DNA of 64,000 nucleotides. Origin: Astropecten irregularis. Taxonomy: Eukaryota; Echinodermata; Asteroidea; Paxillosida; Astropectinidae. The notes under the pieces were generated by a model, which saw only the letters and a program-made list of their open reading frames with translations, ran no database searches and was not told where the DNA came from. The DNA lies in assembly GCA_963971285.1 (NCBI GenBank), contig OZ020262.1:6295036-6359035 (forward strand), written 5' to 3'. A program made the position numbers and the translations under genes. Position 1 is the stretch's first letter. Each line of letters opens with the position of its first letter. Shown here one piece after another: positions 23,168 through 34,905 of this stretch.

Positions 23168-25094
23168 AATGTATAAGAGTAGTTAAAAATTGTCTTCAAA
23201 AATCTGTAATTATAAATGATTTTCTTTTGTGGATTAGTTTGAGGGTAAACCATGGCTGAGCAAAGCGATTATTCTGAGGTCAACTGCCTTTTTCTTTAAG
23301 ACAAAAGGGACCATTTTCTTTTAGTCATTGGGGATGTTGCCTCACTAGAGCGTGGCCCTGATTGGATCTGTACGGGTGTAATTCAGAACACGAGGGGGTT
23401 TGTGACTCAATACACGAGCGATGATCCGGCAACAACGAAGCCGGTGCATGCAATCCCAGCCGACAACATCAAAATACACCGACCCGCTCTATCCAAAACA
23501 GGAATAAGTGGTTTCGATTGCATATTCTTCCATCTGTGCAACTAAACAAGTTAGTGAGTTTGTATATTTCTCGTTTGGTATCAGTTATACACAAGATTGA
23601 GTACTTATTCCTCCTTATGTTGTACCATCATATCAGTAAACAGAGATTGATTTTAAAACATAGGTGTTCCAATTTACCCCGGGGCTGAGTACACATCAAA
23701 ATGAGTAATACGAAGCAGCACTAGATATTGAGAAGTTACTCTAGTGGGTTTCACCATTCACCAAGAAACCCTCTCCATGTTCGATATCATTATAAACATT
23801 ACCAAAGCGAATGACTGCAGGGTGTGATCTCGACCTCGACTTATGCTCTATTTCGACAGAGCGGATCTGGATTGCATTACGGCACGGCACCAGGTCGGTT
23901 TCATTTTAAAAGAGGTCAGTGGCGGCGACGGTCGACCCCAAGAGACGAAAAGGCGACGAAAAAGGTGGGGGAAAGTACGAGGCACCCGACTAACGCGAGC
24001 CAGAGCTGCCACCGTAAACCAATATAAAGCGAGAAGTTATCTCAAGCAAGGGAAGTATACGTAGACTTGATTCAATAAAAAAGAGGTGCTAGTTTTAAAT
24101 GCTTGACACGGACATTTCTACCTGGCGAAAAAAGTGTCGGAGGGACACAATTCTTTTTTACAATGAATAATTGGAACCGGGCCGATTTGTTCTCAATGAC
24201 ATAATTTCCATGACAACAGTATAAATTTAGCACTTTTTATCTGAAAACTTGTGAATGTATTCGTGGAAATTAGCAGGATTATTTACTACGTTCGACAGCA
24301 TTCTAAATAGAATGCCGAGATACGAAAACAAGGCGACTTATTAGATTGACGAATTAACATACAGTACAACAGCAGTGCAAATATGCAATGTGTGAACAAA
24401 TACATATCATATAGAAACCGGGGACAGTGTGAGGTTGAAACTGGTACAACAGTCTGTGAGCGAAAGTGTGACGAATTCATTATGAACATAATGACAATTT
24501 ATAACAAGAGCATTCAGGTTAATATTAAAAATATTGTACTATACCAAATATAGTGATATTACAGACCTAATCCGATTGCATGAAGCCTAAGAAATCAAGT
24601 GAAGAGATACCCATCATTTTGATTTTCCTATCGTATAGTATTAGAGTATTTCTGTCAGGTGTTACTTTCCTTTATGGTCATTTTTCTGTAGGTGTTTGAT
24701 TCAGGTCGATCGTGTGCAAAGGGACGTTAGTGCCTACTAAAACACCTGAAAACTATCAAGATGATCATGAAAACCGTCTGAGGACGCCGTTTAGCCATAG
24801 GCACAACCTGTCATAACAACTGAACAATAGCCACATAAAATACCTTTCTTTTTCAACTCGACGGATGATATTAAGCACACACAATCACGTCATTGAAATA
24901 TTAAAACTGGTGTCTTTGTGCACCCACAATTTGAGGCAATGTTGAACCCCCCCCCCCTACAAAATGAATAGCAATCATAACATCGAGCTTGAATCCAATT
25001 AAGAATAGTTGTCATTGACAGAAACTGACTCATCATGTCGATCGTGCGCAGGTCAATAAAAACAGCGTGCAGAATCAATACGAACAACATGGCT
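23168..25094. other. Unique non-coding stretch
   Basis: No exon was recognised. Overlapping basic frames at 23824-24064 lie in a GC-richer block but lack recognisable motifs. A poly-C tract (GAACCCCCCCCCC) sits near 24945. Confidence 0.4.
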
Positions 25095-25451
25095 ACATAT
25101 TTTTTGTACGTGAAAACTGATGATGACATCAACTATCCGTTCCTTAATATCATTGTGATCGGTGATACAGAAGGTCGTGGGTTCGAATGTCACTCGATTC
25201 AGCCTTCGTATCATCAAAGTCTAACCGACATAGAGAGCAAGCTGTTTAGTGCGCGAAGCCAGAGCCTCCCTGTAAAAAATACGTCCTTAAACTTCATCTA
25301 GAGCACTCGTGAAGATGATCAGAGTGTACAGACTGAAACGTTGATTCAGAGTGCGATTCGAACCCACGACCTTCTGCTCCAATGTAACACAATAATACCA
25401 AGGAACGGATAGTTGATGTCATCATCAGTTTTCAATTACAAAAAAATATGT
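25095..25451. mobile_element. Foldback element with ~110-bp arms carrying tRNA B-box words
   Basis: ACATATTTTTTGTA..GAAAACTGATGATGACATC and onward to GGTCGTGGGTTCGAAT (25095-25200) is mirrored by 25345-25451. Each arm holds a B-box-like GTGGGTTCGAAT. The loop of about 145 bp is unrelated. It could be a foldback transposon or two tRNA-type SINEs inserted head to head. Confidence 0.75.
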
Positions 25452-26344
25452 ACGCCTAGATTTACTGTCGTTTCAAATATGACTCAACAAATTTGACTAC
25501 CTTTAACTGCCATTTTTAAAGTCAAAGCGTAGGACTTCGTCGTATTAGGTTTTGAATTCAGGAAGGCATATGTGAATCAGAATATACCCCTGAGAATAAA
25601 TATGACGATCTAGAAGCGGCCAGGTGGAGTGTCTAGGTGGGGGAGACTTAAGGGGAAAGCCCTTAACAATTTACCCATCGCTAGTGCGACTTGGCAAGTG
25701 CCGATCATGGGGATTAACGAGGTGCTTGGCTCAGCACCCTTTGTGCCATTTCCGCCTGTGTTAGTCTGGGGTTACGATCGCAAATCAACAAAGGCATGGA
25801 CGGTACGCCACGGTGAGTGAAAACAGTCGCCCCGATCAGATGATCCGGCACTGAGACTGTATAGTGCGGGGGTCCATGACCGCCCAAGCTGCGGACAGGA
25901 AGCCACGGCCGACAGGTGCTGTGGATCGTGGAGTGACGAAGTTTCCGCACCTTGCTAGCCTAGCCAGACACTAGCTAGCTCCATTCTCTGTGCACGTCAC
26001 ATTCTGCGTGATTGGCTAGGCGTTTCCTATACCCTCCACTCCGCAAAGTGACACCCCAAGTCAACCAGGTGAAATGCTGTTTCCTTCGATTTATATAAAG
26101 ACTCCCCAAGTATACATACAAAGACATTCCAGATGGAAGATCGCATTAAGCCATCCTACAAGAGTGGATGTATGTATTTTGGCAGGATCATCGAACAAAT
26201 ATCTTCATAATCAAATTCAACACTGTACAAGTCAGGCATTTGGGAAACTCGTTGGAGCTGTCCCCACGGCTCCCTGAGCCAGCTACCTTTCGCTATGACC
26301 TATAGCCTCTTACCTATGACCTATGACCTTCGAGCATACTCTAT
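25452..26344. other. Unique, GC-richer non-coding stretch
   Basis: No gene or RNA family was recognised. The block at about 25620-25960 is rich in CpG and looks structured, but I could not match it to rRNA, snRNA or tRNA from memory. Confidence 0.35.
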
Positions 26345-26536
26345 GGGCCTTTTCGAAACGAAGGCTTAGTTGGGCTCACGGCTTCGGGACCATTTCGTGA
26401 ATCCATTCTAAAATAACGAGTATCAAAAAGAGGCTTTTGGCTGCGGTTCTGAAGTAGATTCTCTGGTTTGAAAAGGAAAACAGGGCTTCAGCTTCAATGA
26501 AAAACCACAAGCTATATTCTCAGCATATCATGGCGT

Positions 26537-26571
<35 letters not shown>

Positions 26572-26612
26572 AAGCCTGAGCCTGAGCCTGAGCCTCCGTT
26601 TCGAAAAGGCCC
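26345..26612 (-). mobile_element. Family-A MITE with (GAGCCT)n expansion (reverse copy)
   Basis: Ends GGGCCTTTTCGAAACG and CGTTTCGAAAAGGCCC are inverted. About ten GAGCCT/GAGCCTAA hexamers at 26539-26596 sit next to the right end, the counterpart of the expansion in 22911-23167. Interior words (TGAAGTAGATTCTCTGGTTTG) are the complement of the other copies. Confidence 0.9.
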
Positions 26613-27839
26613 AAAGGAAGGTACAAAACTACCTCCATGCAGCCTCCTATACTCCCATTCCCCTTGATACGTCTTCCTCCACCACGGCCTAATCCCTTAA
26701 TCGCGTTCAACGATCAATCCGACAAGCAGAACCAATTTAGCCCTTCACGGGACTCTTAACTTTTCGGTCGCGCACCATCAAGCCCCAAATCATCCACACC
26801 GACAGATGATCTGCCCGATCACCGGCAAAACGTCTCCTCAGCCCCCGACAGCTTGTCTTCTTGATCTGTCAAACTGGGCAGACCCAGTCCTCCAAACACA
26901 AGAAGACATTGGACTAACATTAGAAAGATTGATCGGGTAACACACAGCGTATCGAATTACATACATTATGCGCATGTATTAACGATACTTCCGTCACGAC
27001 ACCAATAACAACTATCACGTGATGATTGGTTAATATCATAATACATTTGGAGGAAGCAATATGGCTGCCTCGTGTGGGCGTGTAGCAGGCAGACGAACTC
27101 TATACCTCTTGGCGTTCGATGAAGCATTGACGTTGGGATATACTGGGACAGGTTGGATATTAATCTAATGCGATTAATGTGCGGGCTGTATTGGACACAC
27201 TCCAGGTAGAATCGATAAAGTGGTTTTACTCTTAGGCTTATTAAAATTCATATTACCCATCATGATGATGGGGGAGATTTTGCCAGTTAGCATCGGAAGG
27301 CTGGGTTTATAGGCTTGTCTTAGTTGTACACGCAGGGAACAGAATATGTATATTATGTACGCAGGCAGCTGCCCGAGTCCCAAATATTGTGCATATTAAG
27401 CTCTCATGCAACCATCACTGCTTCCAAATCCTAGTATAGGGTAGAGAGGGCTTACCCCACGGATCTTATTAAAATTCATACGGCCCTGTCAGCGAGAAAT
27501 TTGCGAATAAGCATTACAGGAATTGTGCTATGTACATCTGTGTAGTGCACAAGCGCGGTGACTGACAAGTATACCAGTGCTGCATTCGACACATTCGCAG
27601 TATACATGGTTTCAACATTCTTATTCTTTTACACAATGTATGTATAAAGCGATTGTTTGGTGTGTCTTTCATCACTTCATCTGATGATGTGGGCGTGGTC
27701 TCGAAACCCCACCTTCGTTTATTTTATTTTACACCTTTTTTGGACATGAGATGGCCTTCCATATGACACCTTAAAATGTTGTTAGCGTAAAGGCTTTTGG
27801 TCTGGCTTTTCATGTGTTTGATACTTCGTTTATAACTAT
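26613..27839. other. Non-coding stretch
   Basis: No exon, RNA gene or clear repeat was recognised. Confidence 0.4.
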
Positions 27840-28040
27840 GCTTGGAGTTAGGAGGGCCTGACGCGTTTCAATCCTATTTTTATAGCAGGATCTTTCTCAT
27901 AGCTGGCTAAATGGTCATTCAGCCTTTGGGAAAGATCCTGCTAGGATCGTAACTTGTCAGGCCCTCCTGACTCCAAGCATTTGATATAATTTTATTTCAG
28001 GTAATTTTGACTGATGAGCAGTTTGCAGTAGATGATTATT
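27840..28040. mobile_element. Inverted pair of the GATCCTGCTAGGATC core repeat
   Basis: GGAGTTAGGAGGGCCTGACG..CAGGATCTTTCTCA faces GGGAAAGATCCTGCTAGGATCG..CAGGCCCTCCTGACTCC. They form a hairpin of about 145 bp with a short loop. The right flank (CATTTGATATAATTTTATTTCAGG..GATGAGCAGTTT) matches the flank of the 34.5-kb array, so both are versions of one dispersed element. Confidence 0.75.
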
Positions 28041-28757
28041 TGTATTGGTTTACAACTATCTCAATAGGAACATGTCACTCATACGAATTGTAAATACTGC
28101 TTAATTTATTGGAAGTTTAAACAAAATCAGTAGTGCATACCCTTTACACAAAATGTACGTATCTTTTGGCGGGAATGTTAAAAGTCAAGTGTTTAACACA
28201 ATTTCAAATGAACGACGTTACCGACACGGCATCACACGCACGCAATTACAAACATGTTTACTCCATACACGAAGTGCATAGTTGATGTTTTACATGTCAC
28301 AAGTCGTGAACATTTGCGCCAATTTGTTTTTGATGTTCAGCATCCCATCAGCCTATACAATAACATTACTACAACCTCGAACTGAAATGTGTCGGTACTG
28401 AATTCATCGAGTCCCAGTGTGAAGACGAGCAAAATAGCAACGAATTCATCTATTCAACTTGTTTAAGTGCATGCGTTGCTGCTGAATAGCGCACGACTGT
28501 GATCAGACAAGAACCTGATGTTTTTTCAGGGTCCCTTAATTCTCCGAGTAGACGCTTTACAAATATTTGTTCCCGGCACAGTTTGCCATTTTCAACTACT
28601 TCAACATTGACTAGCAGGATGCTGCATGGGCAAGTTGTATTGTTTTCGTTTGGAGGAGTACTTCTGTACCCTTTTTAATGCAATTCCCTGGTTTCCTGAA
28701 TGTTCAATTTGTGCCACGGTCTTTTGAAGGGGTCTTCAAAGAGAACCACGATGAATT
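28041..28757. other. Non-coding stretch
   Basis: Nothing recognised. Confidence 0.4.
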
Positions 28758-29113
28758 AAACGTAGTATCATACTTTGGTAGCAAACCGAAACTGAAATAT
28801 CCACAGATTTATCTCTAACTTACAAGGTATTAACATGGTGATAGTAGAAACATACAGTTGAAGTTTATCTGCCTGAAATACTGTATTATTTTATCAAGAA
28901 AAGAGTAAGACCAATGACCAAAAACAAGTTTGATCTTTTAAAGATAAAAAACAGTGAACAGATTTATTTTAGTACTGTGGGCGTTTTTCACTGGTTTCTT
29001 AAAAAGTGGGCACCGTATGGGACTGAAAATTTCACAGATGACTGTTACTGTATCTTCTGTGGGTTTTTTTTTTTGCCCATGCATCTGCATTTCTTAAACA
29101 CAAACCAAAGTAT
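28758..29113 (+). mobile_element. Family-B MITE
   Basis: Near full length, beginning GTAGTATCATACTTTGGTAG. It includes GATCTTTTAAAGAT, GTTTTTCACTGGTTTCTT and GTGGGCACCGTATGGGACTG, and ends ACACAAACCAAAGTATGT. The terminal TTAAAGG is lost. Confidence 0.85.
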
Positions 29114-29573
29114 GTGGATCGGTTTGCGCAAACACCATGCATGTAAGAATCGTTCGTACTTTCCCACTTCTCATAAGGTCTCAACGTTTAGACTAGCCTT
29201 CTCTAGTCATCATCAGGAGACCCTGAAGGGAAACCAAAGTATATAACCTATTACACCTATAACACTAAAGAATGTTTTAATGGAGATGTTTATTTTTTGT
29301 GATGTCAGCATCAATAAGTGTAACATCTCTTCGATATGTCTAAACAGACATGTATGATCATGATAATAAAATGATATGGAAGAAATTATAGCGAATCAAT
29401 AATATTATAATATTTGCTGTATTAAGTATTCCTAAGTGGATTGTGCGCTGCAAGAGTACTTATCGCGAGCACTTCATGAATATTGCTCCCATTGAATTTA
29501 CCCTGGAAAAAAAGCATAACACTGCCCTGATTTAAATATTTTGAGGGTGACACAACATTTAAGCTGAAGAATC

Positions 29574-29942
29574 TTAAAGGTAGAATCATACTTTGGTAAG
29601 AAACCAAAACAGAAATGTTCTAAGATTTACGTATAACTTACAGGGTATGAAGATGGTGGTGGTAGAAACACACCGTTCAAATGTTTCCGCCTGAAATTGT
29701 GTTTTTATCCAGAAATTTGTAAAACAACGACCGAAAATCTTTTTGATCTTTTAAAAGATCAAAAATAAAAGATACAAGACTTCAGAAATACTGTGGCTGT
29801 TTTACACTGTTTAGTTCTCAAAATGTTGGCACCGTATGGGTCTGAAATTTTAACAGATGACTGTTACGGTATCTGTCGTGATATTTGTGCCCATGAATCT
29901 GTATTTCTTTGATAAAAACCAAAGTATGATATTACCTTTAAG
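29574..29942 (+). mobile_element. Family-B MITE, full length
   Basis: Starts TTAAAGGTAGAATCATACTTTGG and ends CCAAAGTATGATATTACCTTTAA, about 23-bp inverted ends bordered by TTAA. The interior palindrome GATCTTTTAAAAGATC is present. TTAA borders are the mark of piggyBac-type insertion, so this is probably a non-autonomous piggyBac-like element. Confidence 0.9.
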
Positions 29943-30256
29943 CCAAAGAATCTTAAGAGTTTTAATGTCGCAGAGAGATTCATCTTATTATCAGTGGACT
30001 AGAAACCTTGTAATGCATATAGTTCAGCTGTGTATAACTATACAGATTTATTATTAGACATGCATTGAAGACTTATGCACACACTCTATAAGAGTGTATT
30101 CATGTTATTCGATCTTTTTTATTCTCGTTTTATCACGAGGGAATTTTTACTGATGGATTGCTTTTTTTCCAATGGTAATCCTTGTACATCTATGTAAAAG
30201 GGTCAAGGTTGCTCTATCATGCTTTGTGTCCGTTTTGTTAGGTAAGGTTAGGGAAT

Positions 30257-30621
30257 TAAAGGTACAGTACAGGATTGGTGACATACCAAACAGAATGTTC
30301 ACAGATTGATGTATAACTTTTAGGGTATAAAGATGGTGCTGGTAGAAACATAACTTTAAGATATTTTTGCCTGAAATGCTGTATTTATCAAGAAATTAGT
30401 GAAACAAAGACCGAAAACAGTTTTGATCTCGGGGTAAGATCAAAACCATTCTTTTTATGTTTTAAAAGAATAAAAGAGTCGAGTTTTTGCAATTTTCTCA
30501 TGACTCAGATGTCAGATTGAGTTCAAAATGTTCACAGGTTTATCATTAATGTACAAAGTGGATCACACAAAGTGCCGAGTGCTGTTCTCTGACCTTTACC
30601 AATCATGCATTATACCTTTAA
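30257..30621 (+). mobile_element. Family-B-related MITE, variant body
   Basis: TTAAAGGTACAGTACAGGATTGG at the left and CATGCATTATACCTTTAA at the right, again with TTAA edges. The left half matches family B (GGTATAAAGATGGTGCTGGTAGAAACATA). The right half (GATCTCGGGGTAAGATC, CAGATGTCAGATTGAG, AAGTGCCGAGTGCTGTTC) is a subfamily shared with 43791 and 55135. Confidence 0.8.
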
Positions 30622-31883
30622 GGAAGGGGGCTTTTAAAGACAGTCATAGAATTTTGCACACGAGACTATAATAGCGCCTTATATTCCATACGGATTATTG
30701 TTGTTGATTGCTTCTGTGTCCCATGTGGACACTAAATGGGGCATATGTTGTATTTTGAACAGTATAAACATATTTTTGGACAGAATAAACACGACTTAAG
30801 ACACGAGTATATACATAGACATTAATTATCTCGCATATCGGATGCCACGACGGCGCGATTTTCTTCCGGGATTAATTTTCCTCTGCAAATATCGCAGTTT
30901 GGGTATAATATATACAGCCAAAACGGAAACAGGTATTATTATTGCTCTACGTATAGGAAGACGAGCGGCGCCGAGACGCGGTGCCGCTATTTACCCGGCG
31001 GTATTATTTTGGCGAAGTGGATCGCCTGCCCGGAATAAAATGAAAACATGTCGGTCGAGTGGTCGTGGTACCGTCCACGCGAGACCACGGGGAAGGGAAA
31101 GGAGGACTCGAGCCTCGGTCAAAATGTTGATGGGATTTCTGCTTTAAGGGGAAATTCGGTGGAGTGGACGGTGTTTTGACAAGAGGCTTGAGAGGGCTTT
31201 CGTTCGCGTCTGCTTCTGAACTTGAACCTGGTTTGATGCTGGTGGCGTTAGAATTAAGTGGCATAGGGTGGCCCAGGAAAGATTTCACACTTAGCGTTAG
31301 ACTACAGACTCCAAGAGGTAGTTTCCGATCGGAGTCAACTTTCATTTCTTTGATGAATTTGAGGCCAGGAATTATTTTTGACTAAACCAGGGAAAGAGCT
31401 AGAGACCACTGGTTTGGCGTCTACGAGCACAATTCCTATGTTAAGTGATAACCACTCTTTTAGAATCGAGTAGTCCTTTATATGGCTCTTTAAAAGGAGT
31501 AGTGGTTATTTCACTCTTTTGGAGTGGTTTTCACTCCGGAGCAAAACTGGCTCGTTTTGAGTGAAAAATCACTCAAAACGATGAAAACTTCGCTCTAAAA
31601 AAGTGGAAGACAGCTCGAGAAAGAGTTGTCCCTCATAATTATGACTCTTCACAGAGTGGCTTTTCACTCTTTTGCATTTAGAGAGTAAGTTGATGATAAA
31701 AACCTTTCCTGGCGATGTTAGTTACACTACATTATTTTAACTCATTGAATGTCATACCGGACCTCTATACAATTTGAACTATCAAGCAAAGTAATGGGGT
31801 TATCTTGAAGTTAAAGTTTACCTATATAGTTAGTTATACTACTTTTAGTTTGGCACTTTGTGCTATGATGAATATGGTCTTAC
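30622..31883. other. Intronic stretch 3' of the neuroligin-like exon, with CACTCTTTT inverted words
   Basis: At 31440-31690 the words CACTCTTTT, GAGTGGTTTTCACTC and TTTTGAGTGAAAAATCACTCAAAA occur repeatedly in both orientations, forming nested small hairpins. They are probably a decayed foldback element. The open frame on - at 31004-31345 is Ser/Pro-rich but has no start or splice support and was not called. Confidence 0.45.
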
Positions 31884-32355
31884 CTTTGGCAGGGATGTAG
31901 ATGTTAAGGTACAGGCAATCCTCATCCATGACTTGTAAGTAGGGCCACCGATACCTGAGGGGTTCGCTCTTCCAGCGAGGCATATCCACCTCGGCCGTCC
32001 GGACAACCTGCGGACAGGCCGGGGAGTAGTGGGTGGTGTTCCGTACCCCGGTCCAGCTGTCCGGTGGGGCCTGGGGCGGACGAAACCTCAGATGTCCCGT
32101 GGGCGGCCGGGCGAACGGCACTCCCAGATACTGGTCGATTGGGCCCAGGTGCGGGTTCTTCAGCCGGACCCGCTGGCCTCGTATCAACCCACCGGGGATC
32201 TCCACCTCGTCCGTCAGGCCCACGATCCGTGCCGTGTCCCGGTCCCTCCCGCCCGTCTCCCCGGCTATGTCCAAGAACGCCAGAAGTTGCAGCAGCACCA
32301 GAACGTACACATACCTCCACAGGGAACGCGTGCACATCACCTCCACCGAATTCAT
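31884..32355 (-). CDS. Neuroligin-like cholinesterase-family adhesion protein, first coding exon
   Basis: The exon encodes residues 1-157 plus one base and ends at a consensus donor, AAAG|gtaaga (phase 1). A hydrophobic signal peptide (about residues 11-30, YVYVLVLLQLLAFLDI) is followed by the N-terminal part of the carboxylesterase-B fold: GGLIRGQ, YLGVPFARPPTG (77-87), an N-glycosylation site NTT at 106, CPQ with Cys114, and the signature EDCLYLNIYIP (145-155) with Cys147. Those two cysteines form the first conserved disulfide in this family. The WTGVRNTTHYSPACPQ stretch and the exon ending right after the signature resemble neuroligin, a postsynaptic single-pass adhesion receptor that binds neurexins. 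Other cholinesterase-like adhesion proteins are not excluded, and the catalytic region is not in view. Met1 was chosen because AAG precedes it and the hydrophobic segment follows; Met7 is an alternative. Confidence 0.85.
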
Positions 32356-33300
32356 CTTGTCATATCCAAGCGAAAACTTCAAATGCAAATGGAAAAAAAA
32401 TAAAAACACCACATCAAAACAACATCCAAAAAGCTCAAAATACTTTAAAATAACTCCACGGAGTAAACCAAGGGAGGTTGAAACAACTAGAAGCGACAGC
32501 GAAGAACGGTTTATATGCGATACCGAAGTCTTCACAAGGAGAGCACTTCACTCAGGTGTAAGCTGTGTGCATATGCGCCGCGCGTGTGTGTGTGAACACG
32601 TCAGTATGGCTCACTCGCGTTATTGCACTGGAATGCCCCGACTGTCAGAGAGGCTGAGCTTCCTCCGGAATCGACACCTCCCCCCTCTGGCTTTGCTCTC
32701 GTCGAAGGCAGAAGCACCACGGCCGACCTGAGTTCAATTACACCTGGACGTTCGATTCGTCATCGGAGGGGTGTATAAGTAAAGCCATATGGTGGTTCTA
32801 AAGAGAGAGAGAGGGGGGAGGGGGGGGGGGAGATGGGGGAGGGGAGCCTTCGTATATTATACAGTGCTAACGTACTCCCATGTCTCCTCTACAAGGGCGA
32901 TATCCGCTCTGCATTACTCAGAGGTTCAATTAATGTTCCAGCCACAAAAAAAAGAAATCATATCGATTTCATTAAGGGAGACTTTGGCATGACAGAAGGC
33001 CCTCCGTACATAACGACTGATCGGAAGGCATATGCCTATATCCTAGAGGTTCTCTTAACCTGGCCGCCTCCATCAGGAAACCGCGGCAAACTGTAGCAAC
33101 TACACTCGGCTCGCTCACACACAAAAACAAGTTCAGGCTCGGTTAATATTACCTCACTCGCGGCTGGAAAACAACAAAAGCCAAAAGGTGACGCTGGGGA
33201 ATTTAGAGTGAGTATCAAGGACGGATCGCTACCTCTTCTTGGTTGGAGTATAATCCCAAAGAGCATCACTTAAAAGTCCATTAAGAGCTAGCAACAACGG
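32356..33300. other. 5' flank of the neuroligin-like exon, with GA/G-rich tract
   Basis: Upstream (to the right) of the neuroligin-like start. An in-frame extension to 32535 is open but low-complexity and is probably 5' UTR. A purine tract (GAGAGAGAGGGGGGAGGGGG) lies at 32796-32850. No promoter could be fixed. Confidence 0.4.
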
Positions 33301-34512
33301 GGCGAAGACTTTGATAATCCCGACTTTTAAGACGCAGCGAGAAAATGGCAAAAAAGACGCAAATTTGTTATTATAATGATAGTGAATCTGCATTTGTGAA
33401 ATTCAAAATACATTTTCCCCACTCTAGCTATTAATAGTATAATGATGCCAAGTTTTCGCTAGGGTTTACACAGGTTTCGTTTAAGATAAAACTGACATTT
33501 AAAGACTTCAAAATAGCCTTTCAAAAAAATAAAAACATTTTTTTTTTTGGTTATCTACCTTGGTTTTAATGTAAAACAGCGATGGTAATTTTGTGCACAA
33601 AATCAAATAAGCAGGGTCTATGTGCTTTATCGGTGTGTCTGGTCGTGTTGACAGTGTCGTGCAATGATGCAGAGGTTACGTTGTCATGGTGATTATGGTC
33701 ATGACAACGGGGGTGGATTGGGAGGATGAAGAAGAATAATGAGAGGTTGGTAATGAAAACGATGATGATGTGAAAAAATGATGATGACGACAAAAGATGC
33801 GGAACGGTTGGAGTGGATTATGATGGAGTACGTTTGGACTGTGGATGAGCGTGGTTTCCATAATCAACACGATCGAGTGCCGTTGACAGTATCTACAATT
33901 GCTAGCTCCTTATGTGGGAAATGCACCAGGTGTCTGAACACACATCGAATATCCACACACACTCTACAGCTACTCACGTAAATACATGTTTTCAATGCAC
34001 GTATAGGCCTACCTTGAAATGCTCAGTACAGGTTTCAACTCTGTCAGGTTGTGGCCATGGTAATTATTGTGTGACATTATCTACGCGTTATCAGCACATT
34101 TTGTAGCAATGTAGGGCCTAAGATCGACTCATGACTGCACATTAAGTGGTCTTCAGACTCGGATGTCGTTAGTAAGAGGTCTGGTGTACCCTATGGCGGC
34201 ACGCAGTATACTTTGTCAATAATTTATTTAGTCGGCATACTGTGTGCTCGATTCTCTAGCCATTGGCTTGCCGACGTTTTGTGTCCCTAAGCAATGTTGC
34301 GTTAAAAAGCAGCTCCCCAGAACAAAGGAGGGTAATGGATAAATTTGAGATGGGTTTGTGCTTGCTTAGCCACCGTGCGCAAACAGCCACTGCAGTATAC
34401 TTTGAGAGAGATCCTTGTTTACAACATACATTAATGGGCCAAATGAGAGAGCGCCCCCGCGCGGCAAACCAAGTACAGGCGCGGTGTAAGTATCGTAGAG
34501 TTTAGGAGGACC
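33301..34512. other. Non-coding stretch
   Basis: A run of GATGATG/ATGATGA simple sequence lies near 33720-33790. Nothing else was recognised. Confidence 0.4.
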
Positions 34513-34905
34513 CAATGAGAAAGAGCCTGCTAGGATCGAAACGTCAGGCCCTCCTAACTCTGAGCAGCCTTTGAAAAAAGATCCTGCTAGGATCGAAACG
34601 TACGGCCCTACTAACTCTGAGCAGCCTTTGAGAAAGATCCTGCTAGGATCGAAACGTCAGGCCCTCCTAACTCTGAGCAGCCTTTGAGAAAGATCCTGCT
34701 GGGATCGAAACGTCAGGCCCTCCTAACCCTGAGCAGCCTTTGAGAAAGATCCTGCTGGGATCGAAACGTGTCAGGCCCTCCTAGCTCTGAGCAGCCTTTG
34801 AGAAAGATCCTGCTGGGATCGAAACGTCAGGTCCTCCTAGCTCTGAGCAGCATTTGAGAAAGATCATGCTAGGATCGAAACGTCAGGCCCTCCTAACTCA
34901 ACGAA
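34513..34905 (+). repeat. Array of about seven 56-bp units with GATCCTGCTAGGATC core
   Basis: Units repeat every 56-58 bp: GAGAAAGATCCTGCTAGGATC, GAAACGTCAGGCCCTCCTAACTCTGAGCAGCCTTT. The core GATCC(TGCTA)GGATC is palindromic apart from its middle. The right flank, GATATATTTCATGTAAATATTTTGGTTGATGAGCAGTTT, recurs beside other copies, so the array appears to be the tandem-expanded centre of a dispersed element. An array in the opposite orientation lies at 47662-48265. Confidence 0.95.

Noticed and set aside
25620..25960. Structured-looking GC block considered as rRNA or snRNA
   Set aside because: I could not match it to conserved words of 5S, 18S/28S, U1 or U2 RNA.
31004..31345. 113-aa Ser/Pro-rich minus-strand frame near the neuroligin-like exon
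   Set aside because: It does not resemble cholinesterase-family sequence, and no acceptor with the needed phase precedes it.
32029..32731. Overlapping + strand frames of 124-232 aa
   Set aside because: They are GC-rich shadows of the neuroligin-like minus-strand exon.
34513..34905. CRISPR-like array of evenly spaced repeats
   Set aside because: The whole 56-bp unit is repeated with no variable spacers, and the genome is eukaryotic.
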